This document shows positions 24,688 through 33,677 of a DNA stretch of 64,000 nt, piece by piece. The position numbers and the translations under genes were made by a program. Within the stretch, counting starts at the first letter, position 1, and the number at the start of each line of letters is the position of its first letter. The notes under the pieces are model-generated. The model saw only the letters and a program-made list of their open reading frames with translations. It made no database searches and had not been told where the DNA came from. The DNA is from Burkholderiaceae bacterium (GTDB lineage Bacteria; Pseudomonadota; Gammaproteobacteria; Burkholderiales; Burkholderiaceae_A), in contig SGYQ01000001.1 in assembly GCA_004214155.1 (NCBI GenBank), positions 1 through 64,000 of the forward strand, in the 5' to 3' direction.

Positions 24688-25248
24688 ATGAAGACTGCTC
24701 AAGAACTACGTATAGGAAATGTATTTATGATTGATAACCAGGCGATGGTGATCTTAAAGTCTGAATATAATAAATCCGGTCGAAATTCTGCTGTAGTTAA
24801 GTTCAAGCTCAAAGATCTTTTGACCGGTTCAGTTTCTGAGTTTGTCTTCAAGGCTGACGATAAATTTGAAGTTTTAGTTCTTGATCGGAAAAATGCATCT
24901 TTTTCATATTTTTCTGATCCACTTTATGTTTTTATGGATGAAGATTATGATCAGATTGAAGTGGATAGTGATGCGATGGGTAACGCATTAAATTTTTTAG
25001 AAGAAGGGATGACTTGTGAATTAGTTTTTTATAACGATAAAGTAATTTCCGTAGATTTGCCAACATCGATAGTCCGTGAAGTTCAATATACAGAGCCAGC
25101 GGTAAAGGGAGACACCTCGGGTAAAGTTATGAAGTCAGCTAAGCTTAAACCAACGGGGTTTGAAATTTCTGTCCCTGCGTTTGTGGAAATAGGAGATAAA
25201 GTCGAAGTAGATACTAGAACAAATGAATATAAAGGTAGAACAAAATAA
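24688..25248 (+). CDS. efp: Elongation factor P, Arg32-type
   Basis: [47 protein letters not shown]...; counting from this Met, the residue after SG is Arg32. Confidence 0.96.
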   Translation: MKTAQELRIGNVFMIDNQAMVILKSEYNKSGRNSAVVKFKLKDLLTGSVSEFVFKADDKFEVLVLDRKNASFSYFSDPLYVFMDEDYDQIEVDSDAMGNALNFLEEGMTCELVFYNDKVISVDLPTSIVREVQYTEPAVKGDTSGKVMKSAKLKPTGFEISVPAFVEIGDKVEVDTRTNEYKGRTK

Positions 25249-25265
25249 CACACAACAGTGCAAAC

Positions 25266-26711
25266 ATTAAAGAGTTTCTTTTAAAGGCAAAAGCTATTGT
25301 AGGCCAGGATCACTTGTTGGTAAGTGGAGTTAACGAGTTTAGTGAGATTGAGCAGTTTTCTGTAGATTGGAGAAAGAAGTTCTATGGAAAACCGTTAGCT
25401 GTTTTATTTCCTAAGGACGTCAACGAGGTTTCCTGTCTGATCACTTTAGTAAATACCACAGTGGGCATATCAATTGTTCCACAGGGAGGAAATACAGGTC
25501 TAGCCGGTGGAGCAACGCCTAATAGGGAAGGAAATCAATTAATAATATCACTCAAGAGACTTAATCTAGTGAGAGCTGTTGACTTTTTTAACAGGACACT
25601 AATAGCTGAGGCTGGTTGTACTTTGATTAAGTTGCAAAAAGAAATTGAAAAAAGCAAACTTTATTTTCCTTTAGACTTTTCTTCGAGGGACTCTGCGTCT
25701 TTGGGTGGGCTCTTAGCAACCAATGCTGGTGGTTTATCAGTTCTAAAGTATGGAACAGCGAAAGATTGCTGCTTGGGTTTAGAGGTTGTGTTGCCAAATG
25801 GGGAGATCTGGAATGGCTTAAAAACTTTACGAAAAGATAATTCAGGATATTCTTTGAAAGACTTATTTATTGGGAGTGAAGGAACGTTGGGTGTGATTAC
25901 TGCAGCCTCAATGAGACTATTTAGCCCGGTTGAAGAAAAAAGTACGTACATTGTTAAGACACCGAATTTGGCATCTGCAATAGAGTTATTTGGTCAAATT
26001 TGTCATAGAACACAAGACAATATTTTGGCATTTGAATTTATGGAGAAGAATGCAATTGATCTAGTAATGAGACATTTTCCAGAACGGGTTCCGCACTTTT
26101 TTAAACAAGATGCAAATTATGTTGCTTGTATTGTTGAGTTTCCGGCTACGTATCAAAAAGAAAATTATGGTGGTAATTCTTTTCCTGAAGTTTTTTTGAA
26201 TAAAAAAATCTGTTCATATCAGAAAAAATGCTCTGATAAAGAGGGCAAAGAAGCCTGGTATTTAAGAGAGTCCATTACGTTTGCATCTGCGAAAGATGGG
26301 CCCCAAGTAAAAAATGATATTTCTCTTCCGATATCAAAGATTCCAGATTTTGTAAAATACATCACTAGAAAATTCAATCAATTGTATCCGGATGGCTCTT
26401 TTATAAATTTTGGGCATATAGGCGATGGAAATTTACATTTTAATTTTGCTCCATTTTTTAACAAGGTGTCTACTGAAGTTAATGCGTCCGAAATAGCAGA
26501 TTTTTTACAAAACAAAGAAGAAATCATACGTCGGTTGATTAACGATGCAGTTGTATTATACGACGGATCAATAACAGCTGAACATGGAATTGGAAGACTA
26601 CGAAAATCTGAAAATATTCGGTTAAAAAGTGATGTAGAGCTTGAGATTATGCGTAGAATAAAACAATCATTAGACCCAAAAAATATTTTAAATCCAGAGG
26701 TTTTATTTTAG
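25266..26711 (+). CDS. FAD-linked oxidase (D-2-hydroxyglutarate/D-lactate dehydrogenase, GlcD-like)
   Basis: GGNTGLAGGATPN, GSEGTLGVITAASMRLF, GHIGDGNLHFNF, AEHGIGRLRKSE; coding similarity extends upstream of the track TTG (25314) to about 25266. Confidence 0.85.
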   Translation: MKEFLLKAKAIVGQDHLLVSGVNEFSEIEQFSVDWRKKFYGKPLAVLFPKDVNEVSCLITLVNTTVGISIVPQGGNTGLAGGATPNREGNQLIISLKRLNLVRAVDFFNRTLIAEAGCTLIKLQKEIEKSKLYFPLDFSSRDSASLGGLLATNAGGLSVLKYGTAKDCCLGLEVVLPNGEIWNGLKTLRKDNSGYSLKDLFIGSEGTLGVITAASMRLFSPVEEKSTYIVKTPNLASAIELFGQICHRTQDNILAFEFMEKNAIDLVMRHFPERVPHFFKQDANYVACIVEFPATYQKENYGGNSFPEVFLNKKICSYQKKCSDKEGKEAWYLRESITFASAKDGPQVKNDISLPISKIPDFVKYITRKFNQLYPDGSFINFGHIGDGNLHFNFAPFFNKVSTEVNASEIADFLQNKEEIIRRLINDAVVLYDGSITAEHGIGRLRKSENIRLKSDVELEIMRRIKQSLDPKNILNPEVLF

Positions 26712-27620
26712 TAAAACTTTTACAATTTCAGTGATCTGCATTTTCCAGTGAGTGTATTCAAACGGAAAGGTTTTTATAAGAGAATTACAGCAGAGCCTTG
26801 AATTCCTTGGTCTTGTCGCAGAGGTTTTTAATGTGCTTGTCGCTATAGGATGTATTGGAAGGAGTGCTCTTTCTGGGACACCCTTAATCTCCACAAAAGT
26901 TTTTAATATAAAATCCGCCAGTTCATACCATGTTGTTTCTCCCTGAGCGCAAATATGGTACAAGCCTTTTTTTGATTCGATTGATTCCAATTGAAACAAT
27001 TCGTAAAGAAAATCTGCAATAAATTCAGCAGATGTTGGTGCACCGTACTGATCATTAACTACACTAATTTCGGAATTGGTTTCTATTTTTTTTAGAATTG
27101 TTTTTACAAAATTATCTCTGTACCTGGAAACTATCCAACTAGTTCTGAAGATCAAATATGATACGTTAGAAGACAAAATATTATTTTCCCCTTTTGCCTT
27201 ACTTTTCCCATAGATATTTATTGGATTTACTCTGTCAAACGGGAGATTTGGCTCATTTCCATTTCCGTCAAAAACGTAGTCAGTGGAAAAATGAATTAGA
27301 GGTAAGTTTCTACTTTGTGCTCTATTGAAATTATCAATTTCTTCACAGATATTTACTAACGCATGACCGTTTACAGTAAATGCGAGATCTTGTTCCATCT
27401 CGGCTTTTTCAACATTGGTGTACGCAGCTGCATTTACTATAACATCGGGCATTTCTTGAATTAGGATTGTTCGAATATTATTAGATAAATTTTTTTGATC
27501 ATCAAGGGCAATTTCGTCCCTTGTAGGAGCAAAGATATCAAATTGATCAGAACATTTTGTCCTTATTGCAGTCCCGACTTGCCCGGTGGCCCCTAATAAT
27601 AATATTTTTCTCTTCAGAAT
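26703..27620 (-). CDS. rfbD: dTDP-4-dehydrorhamnose reductase
   Basis: Frame extends beyond the track ORF to (K)ILLLGATGQVGTAIRTKCSDQFDIFAPTRDEIALDD...MPDVIVNAAAYTNVEKAE; HFSTDYVFDG; start codon non-canonical (ATT 27620 or CTG 27617). Confidence 0.9.
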   Translation of the reverse strand: MLKRKILLLGATGQVGTAIRTKCSDQFDIFAPTRDEIALDDQKNLSNNIRTILIQEMPDVIVNAAAYTNVEKAEMEQDLAFTVNGHALVNICEEIDNFNRAQSRNLPLIHFSTDYVFDGNGNEPNLPFDRVNPINIYGKSKAKGENNILSSNVSYLIFRTSWIVSRYRDNFVKTILKKIETNSEISVVNDQYGAPTSAEFIADFLYELFQLESIESKKGLYHICAQGETTWYELADFILKTFVEIKGVPERALLPIHPIATSTLKTSATRPRNSRLCCNSLIKTFPFEYTHWKMQITEIVKVLLK

Positions 27621-28192
27621 AGTTCATCCAATTCTAGTAAACGATCCAAAGAAAGCCCTTCCTGATCTTTCTCAGAGATGATCATGTTAGAAATCGGAAT
27701 TTCCGAGGGCCATAATATTCTGATGGCACTGTCAGACCAATGCAAAGTTCTCTCAGCCTCCTTTTTAAAATATGAAGAGCATTTGTAAAGTAGTTCAGTC
27801 TTATCCGAGAGGGAAAGAAATCCGTGGGCGAACCCCTCAGGTACATACAACATTCTATTGTCAACTCCATTAAGTCTAACCCCAGCCCATTTTCCAAACG
27901 TTTTTTCTTTTTTTCGAAGATCGACTACTACATCAAATATTTCTCCTCTTAATACTCGAATGAGTTTTGCCTGAGCAAAAGGTTCTTTCTGGAAGTGTAA
28001 CCCTCTGAGCACCCATTTTCTTGATAAAGAAAAATTATCCTGAACAAATGTGGTTGCATTTCCTGAGACTTCCTGGAACCCACTCTGGTTGAAGTATTCA
28101 GAAAAATACCCCCTCTCATCTGAGAATTTTTTACAAGTTATTATAAATACCTCATCAAAGGGTTTTAGTGGAGTCTTACTAAATTTTCTCAT
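27614..28192 (-). CDS. rfbC: dTDP-4-dehydrorhamnose 3,5-epimerase
   Basis: DERGYFSEYFN, FVQDNFSLSRKWVLRGLHFQ, VPEGFAHGFLSLSD. Confidence 0.96.
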   Translation of the reverse strand: MRKFSKTPLKPFDEVFIITCKKFSDERGYFSEYFNQSGFQEVSGNATTFVQDNFSLSRKWVLRGLHFQKEPFAQAKLIRVLRGEIFDVVVDLRKKEKTFGKWAGVRLNGVDNRMLYVPEGFAHGFLSLSDKTELLYKCSSYFKKEAERTLHWSDSAIRILWPSEIPISNMIISEKDQEGLSLDRLLELDELF

Positions 28193-29089
28193 TTAGAATT
28201 TTTCTTTTAAAAGTTTTTCCAAATACTGTCCATAACCATTGTTCTGAAAGTTATTAGCCAGAGACTGTAATTTGTCATCGTCAATCCAGCCTTTTTTCCA
28301 TGCGATTTCTTCAGGGCAACAAATTTTTAATCCCTGGCGTTGTTCGATTGTTCTTATAAAGACTGATGCATCCACTAGAGCCTCAGGTGTCCCCGTGTCA
28401 AACCATGCAAAACCTCTTCCGAACAAATGGATATTTAATCTTCTATCTTTTAAATAGCTTAAATTTAAATCCGTAATCTCAAGTTCCCCACGTTTTGATG
28501 GAACTAGTTCTTTCGCTTTTGAACAGGCGTTATTATCGAAAAAGTACAGTCCGGTTACAGCAATATTCGAGTCCGTGAATTCGGGTTTTTCTGCGATTGA
28601 CATCACTTTTCCGTTATCCACTGATGCAACTCCGAATCGATGAGGGTTTTCTACAGGATAACCAAAAATTGTTGCTTCCATCAGTTTGCCAGACTCTACA
28701 TTAAGCACCTCCTCTAGCCCACTTCCATAAAAAATATTATCTCCGAGAATTAATGCACTATGGTTATTATTAATAAAATCTTCACCTATAAGGAAGGCTT
28801 GAGCAATACCTTCCGGTCGGTCCTGTACAGCGTAGGAGATCGATAAACCGAAGTTTTTACCATCCCCTAAAAGATTTTGAAAGCCTGTGATATCTTTCCG
28901 CGTTGATATTAGAAGTATGTCCCTGATGTTAGCAAGCATTAGCACCGATAGCGGGTAGTAAATAAGTGGCTTATCATAAATAGGTATTAACTGCTTCGAG
29001 ATCGCTAAAGTATTCGGATAAAGTCTGGTTCCAGAGCCCCCGGCAAGAACAATTCCTTTTCTTTTTGAAACTAACTTGTTTTTCTTCAA
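28193..29089 (-). CDS. rfbA: Glucose-1-phosphate thymidylyltransferase
   Basis: KGIVLAGGSGTRLYPNTLAISKQLIPIYDKPLIYYPLSVLMLA. Confidence 0.97.
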   Translation of the reverse strand: MKKNKLVSKRKGIVLAGGSGTRLYPNTLAISKQLIPIYDKPLIYYPLSVLMLANIRDILLISTRKDITGFQNLLGDGKNFGLSISYAVQDRPEGIAQAFLIGEDFINNNHSALILGDNIFYGSGLEEVLNVESGKLMEATIFGYPVENPHRFGVASVDNGKVMSIAEKPEFTDSNIAVTGLYFFDNNACSKAKELVPSKRGELEITDLNLSYLKDRRLNIHLFGRGFAWFDTGTPEALVDASVFIRTIEQRQGLKICCPEEIAWKKGWIDDDKLQSLANNFQNNGYGQYLEKLLKEKF

Positions 29090-29116
29090 TATATTTCCTC
29101 AACTTTTTTTTACTAG

Positions 29117-30184
29117 CTAATGATTTAAGCTTTCCATCCAATTTTTATTATTTAAATACCATTCGACGGTTTTCTCTACGCCATACTCAAGGTTTATGGA
29201 GGGAGTCCAATTCAGCGCCGATTCTATTTTTTTGGCATTTATACTGTATCTGTAATCATGTCCTGGTCTGTCGTTTACAAAAGTGATCAATTCTTTGAAG
29301 CTATTGATAGGGAGTTCCTTTCTCTTTTCTACACATATGTCTAAAGTGGAGCAGACTAAATTAACCAGGTCGATATTCGTAGATTCGTTTTGCCCACCTA
29401 TGTTGTAAGTTTCGCCAATTTCCCCGCTTTTTAGAACTCTCTCGAGAGCAGTACAGTGATCATCAACATGTAACCAGTCTCTTATCTGCTTCCCATCACC
29501 ATAAATAGGAATTTTTTTTCCGATTAAACAATTATTGATCACCAAAGGAATTAATTTTTCGGGATATTGGTAAGGTCCATAATTATTGGAACAATTAGTC
29601 ACAATAGCAGGAAAATTGTAAGTTTTTACCCATGATCTTACTAAATGATCCCCTGAAGCCTTACTAGCAGAATACGGACTATTTGGTCTGAAAGGGTGAT
29701 CTTCGGTAAAGCTGGGTTCATCCAGTTCTAAGCTTCCGTAAACCTCATCTGTGCTTATTTGAATAAATTTAAAAGTTTTTTTTGTAGCTCTCTTGGTATC
29801 GAGATGGGATTCATTGCTTTCCCACGGTAGGTTTTCATAATATTTTAAAGATTGTTTGAGAAGATTATATACGCCAATTATATTTGTTTTAATAAACGCG
29901 TCGGGTGCGGTAATTGAACGATCAACATGAGTTTCAGCGGCAAAATTGATTATGGAATTAGGTTTATATTTTTCTAAAACACCTTTTATGTCGTTTACGT
30001 TAGTTATATCACCCTGCACGAATGTAAAGAATTTATCATTTTTAACAGTTCTAAAATTATCAAGGTTTCCTGAATAAGTAAGTGAATCCATAACGACAAT
30101 CTGTTCTCTATCCACTTTTGAACGAAGTTTCCTTAAAATGAAATTTGTGCCAATAAATCCAGCACCTCCAATTACTAGTATCAA
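29117..30184 (-). CDS. rfbB: dTDP-glucose 4,6-dehydratase
   Basis: ILVIGGAGFIGTNF, FAAETHVDRSITAPDAFIKTN, ISTDEVYGSL, YSASKASGDHLVR. Confidence 0.97.
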   Translation of the reverse strand: MILVIGGAGFIGTNFILRKLRSKVDREQIVVMDSLTYSGNLDNFRTVKNDKFFTFVQGDITNVNDIKGVLEKYKPNSIINFAAETHVDRSITAPDAFIKTNIIGVYNLLKQSLKYYENLPWESNESHLDTKRATKKTFKFIQISTDEVYGSLELDEPSFTEDHPFRPNSPYSASKASGDHLVRSWVKTYNFPAIVTNCSNNYGPYQYPEKLIPLVINNCLIGKKIPIYGDGKQIRDWLHVDDHCTALERVLKSGEIGETYNIGGQNESTNIDLVNLVCSTLDICVEKRKELPINSFKELITFVNDRPGHDYRYSINAKKIESALNWTPSINLEYGVEKTVEWYLNNKNWMESLNH

Positions 30185-30383
30185 CGGATTATCGCTTTCT
30201 CACAATGGCCACATTCGAATTATAAATTTCATGATTCAACTCTTAAAAACTGGATTAGCCAATAAGTAGATTTAAAGTCGTCAAAATTGTAATTTCAGTC
30301 ACTCAATTATTTGTTATTATAAGATGCTTGGAAATGACCGTGCTACAAATTAGGCAACTTTTTACTTTTAAGAAAGAATATCT

Positions 30384-31697
30384 ATGAACATTTCTGTCAT
30401 TGGCGCAGGTTATGTGGGGTTAGTTACCGGGGCATGCCTTGCAGACGTTGGTAACAACATTTTGTGTTTAGATCTTGATAAAGAAAAAATCTCTAGTTTA
30501 AAAAACGGCAAAATTCCCATTTATGAACCGGGCCTTGAATCGCTTGTTGAAAAAAATCAACGAGCAAATAGACTTCACTTTACTTCTGACGTAAAAGAAG
30601 CGGTTGAGTTCGGAGAATTACAATTCATTGCTGTCGGCACTCCCTCAGGAGAAGATGGTTCGGCTGACCTCAACTATGTGCTAGAGGCTGCGAGTAGTAT
30701 TGGACAATTAATGATAAGTCCTAAAATTATTGTAAACAAGTCAACAGTTCCAGTTGGTACTGGCGATAAGGTACGTAATGTTATAAATCAAGAATTAAAA
30801 AAGAGGGGTGTTTCATTAAGGTTTGATGTGGTTTCAAATCCAGAGTTTTTGAAAGAAGGTGCTGCCATAGAAGACTTTCAAAAACCTGACAGGATTATTA
30901 TCGGGGTTGAATCAGATGTGTCAGCATCAGTAATGAAAGCCTTGTATTCTCCTTTCCAACGTAATAGAAATAAGTTAATTATTATGGATGTTAGGTCTGC
31001 TGAATTGACCAAATATGCTTCTAATGCCATGCTTGCCACTCGGATTTCATTTATGAATGAACTAGCAAATTTGTCCGAAAAGCTTGGTGCTGATGTAGAG
31101 AAAGTTCGTATCGGAGTTGGTTCTGATAGTCGCATAGGGTATAGTTTTTTATACCCAGGCTGCGGTTATGGCGGTTCTTGTTTTCCAAAAGACGTCAAAG
31201 CGTTAATTAAATTCGCGAATGATTGTGATTATCCAATGAAGATTCTTACGGCGGTCGAAGAAGTGAACGACGATCAGAAAAAAATTATTCCCGAAAAAAT
31301 CACCAAATTTTTTGGAGTAGATTTATCGAATAAAACATTTGCAGTATGGGGCTTAGCGTTTAAGCCTGGTACGGATGATATGAGAGAAGCACCTAGTATC
31401 AGTGTAATTGAAGACCTTTTAGAAAAGGGCGCAAGGGTCAAAGCCTTTGATCCGGTAGCCTCTGCGGAGGCGAAGAAAATTTTCCAAAGTTCAGTTGAGT
31501 ATTGCAAAACGCCTTCGTCAGCAGTGGAAGGGGCTGACGCGTTGATTATTCTTACCGAATGGAAAGAGTTTAGGAGCCCTGACTTTAATTCACTAAAGAA
31601 AAGTTTAAGGTCTGCCTCGATTTTCGACGGGAGAAATTTATATGATCCTGAATACTTGAAAAGTTTTGGAATAAATTACTTTCCTATCGGTCGTTAA
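30384..31697 (+). CDS. ugd: UDP-glucose 6-dehydrogenase
   Basis: MNISVIGAGYVGLVTGACLADVGN, NPEFLKEGAAIEDFQKPDRIIIG, GCGYGGSCFPKDVKAL. Confidence 0.96.
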   Translation: MNISVIGAGYVGLVTGACLADVGNNILCLDLDKEKISSLKNGKIPIYEPGLESLVEKNQRANRLHFTSDVKEAVEFGELQFIAVGTPSGEDGSADLNYVLEAASSIGQLMISPKIIVNKSTVPVGTGDKVRNVINQELKKRGVSLRFDVVSNPEFLKEGAAIEDFQKPDRIIIGVESDVSASVMKALYSPFQRNRNKLIIMDVRSAELTKYASNAMLATRISFMNELANLSEKLGADVEKVRIGVGSDSRIGYSFLYPGCGYGGSCFPKDVKALIKFANDCDYPMKILTAVEEVNDDQKKIIPEKITKFFGVDLSNKTFAVWGLAFKPGTDDMREAPSISVIEDLLEKGARVKAFDPVASAEAKKIFQSSVEYCKTPSSAVEGADALIILTEWKEFRSPDFNSLKKSLRSASIFDGRNLYDPEYLKSFGINYFPIGR

Positions 31698-31708
31698 AGT
31701 TTACTGAG

Positions 31709-32647
31709 ATGCAAATCGACCAACTGAGAACTTTCTTTATCGCGCTGCAAGATAAAATTTGCAATGCAATAGCAAATGAAGGCAAAGAAAATGTTATATC
31801 AGATGATTGGGAAAAAGATCATAAACAACAATTAGTCGGAAATGGACGAACTAGGATCATTGAAAAGGGAAATGTAGTAGAAAGAGGGGGTGTTAACTTC
31901 TCTGATGTAAGGGGGGACTCTATGCCAAGTTCGGCAACTGTTACACGGGCAGAACTGAAAGGTTTGCCATTTAGGGCACTCGGACTTTCTTTGGTTTTTC
32001 ACCCTCAAAATCCATATGTTCCAACCGTGCATATGAACCTTCGCTTTTTCTGTGCGGGAAATGTCAAAGAATTTTCTGATCAGAGTATTTGGTGGTTCGG
32101 GGGTGGCCTTGATCTCACACCTTATTATCTTTTTGAAACCGATGCCAGCCACTTTCACAAAGAGTGTAAAAAATCGCTTGATTTATTCTCAGCTAGCTAT
32201 TATCCAAAATTTAAAAAAGCGTGCGATGAGTATTTTTATTTGCGGCACAGGGATGAAACGAGAGGGATAGGCGGAATTTTTTTCGATGATTTTAATGAAC
32301 TTGGATTCAATAAAAGTTTTGAGATGGTCCAGCAAGTAGGAAACTCTTTTTTACCAGCATACATACCAATTGTTCAACGGAGGAAAAACATGCATTGGGG
32401 CCAAAGAGAAAAGACGTTTCAAGAATACCGCAGAGGCCGTTATGTGGAATTTAATTTAGTATATGATCGAGGCACCCTTTTTGGCTTGCAGTCTGGTGGC
32501 AGAATTGAAAGTATCTTGATGTCTATGCCCCCAGTTGCAAATTGGTCTTATGCGTTCAAGCCTGAAAAGGGGACCCCAGAAAGTCATCTATACCAGTACC
32601 TCAAACCTTTCGATTGGATAAATTTTGAAAAAGATTCTTCATCCTAA
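31709..32647 (+). CDS. hemF: Oxygen-dependent coproporphyrinogen III oxidase
   Basis: GVNFSDVRG, FHPQNPYVPTVHMNLRFF, WWFGGGLDLTPYYLFE, RRGRYVEFNLVYDRGTLFGLQSGGRIESILMSMPP. Confidence 0.97.
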   Translation: MQIDQLRTFFIALQDKICNAIANEGKENVISDDWEKDHKQQLVGNGRTRIIEKGNVVERGGVNFSDVRGDSMPSSATVTRAELKGLPFRALGLSLVFHPQNPYVPTVHMNLRFFCAGNVKEFSDQSIWWFGGGLDLTPYYLFETDASHFHKECKKSLDLFSASYYPKFKKACDEYFYLRHRDETRGIGGIFFDDFNELGFNKSFEMVQQVGNSFLPAYIPIVQRRKNMHWGQREKTFQEYRRGRYVEFNLVYDRGTLFGLQSGGRIESILMSMPPVANWSYAFKPEKGTPESHLYQYLKPFDWINFEKDSSS

Positions 32648-33653
32648 TTCAACTATTCTTGTTACAGGTGCGGCAGGATTTATTGGGAGTGCTCTGGCGG
32701 AACGCTTGTTGAGTCACAACTTTTTTGTTATCGGAATTGATAACTTAAACGAATACTATGATGTGAATTTAAAACTGGACAGACTAAAGCGTACAGAAGC
32801 TGCTGGGAGAGAAAACTTTCAATTCATAAAGATGGATTTATGCGACGGTCCATCAATAAAAGGGCTATTAAGGGACCATTCATTCGACTACGTAGTTCAT
32901 ATGGGTGCGCAAGCAGGTGTGAGGTATTCTTTAGAAAACCCGCAAGGATATATTGATTCAAATATTCAAGGCTTTTTTAATCTTCTGGATGCAAGTAAGA
33001 GTTTAACGAGACTGAAGCATTTTGTTTACGCCTCTTCATCTAGTGTATACGGCGGTAGTAAAAACCTTCCTTTTTCAGAGTCTGAAAATGTAAGCCGTCC
33101 GGTAAGTTTATACGCAGCAACGAAAGCCTGTAATGAGCTAATGGCCTTTACGTATTCTCACCTGCATGGAATACCTCTAACTGGGGTACGCTTGTTTACA
33201 GTATACGGCCCCTGGGGAAGACCCGATATGGCTGCATTCGGATTCTTGCGGAAGATACTGGCGTCCGAAGAGATTGAAATTTTTAATAATGGAAATATGA
33301 AACGGGATTTTACATTTATTGACGACGTGGTTGAGTCTGTTTTAAGGGTTCTAGCTGAAATCCCTTTAGCATTGGATACGGATACGCATGGTTATGAAAA
33401 TGCAGAATCTAGTTCCAGAATACTTAACATTGGTAATGGTAGTCCGGTATCATTGATGGAGTTCGTGGATATTCTTGAGAAATGTGTCGGAAAAAAGGCA
33501 AGAATTAAATTTGTTAAATTTCAACCCGGCGATGTCAAGTCTACTTTTGCTGATATGACGGAATTTAAACATCTAACTGGGTTTGAGTTCCGTACTTCTT
33601 TGGAAGTTGGGTTAAAAAAATTTGTATCATGGTACACAAGTTACTTTAAATAG
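32625..33653 (+). CDS. NAD-dependent epimerase, UDP-glucuronate 4-epimerase-like
   Basis: ILVTGAAGFIGSALAERLL, AGVRYSLENPQGYIDSNIQGFFNLL, RLFTVYGPWGRPDMA; near ugd. Confidence 0.88.
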   Translation: MKKILHPNSTILVTGAAGFIGSALAERLLSHNFFVIGIDNLNEYYDVNLKLDRLKRTEAAGRENFQFIKMDLCDGPSIKGLLRDHSFDYVVHMGAQAGVRYSLENPQGYIDSNIQGFFNLLDASKSLTRLKHFVYASSSSVYGGSKNLPFSESENVSRPVSLYAATKACNELMAFTYSHLHGIPLTGVRLFTVYGPWGRPDMAAFGFLRKILASEEIEIFNNGNMKRDFTFIDDVVESVLRVLAEIPLALDTDTHGYENAESSSRILNIGNGSPVSLMEFVDILEKCVGKKARIKFVKFQPGDVKSTFADMTEFKHLTGFEFRTSLEVGLKKFVSWYTSYFK

Positions 33654-33677
33654 TTTGGGTTTAGATAAGGGTTGTTT

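Noticed and set aside
26703-27452. rfbD starting at the track ATG 27452
   Set aside because: Would remove the conserved GATGQVG nucleotide-binding motif, which is present and open in the same frame upstream.
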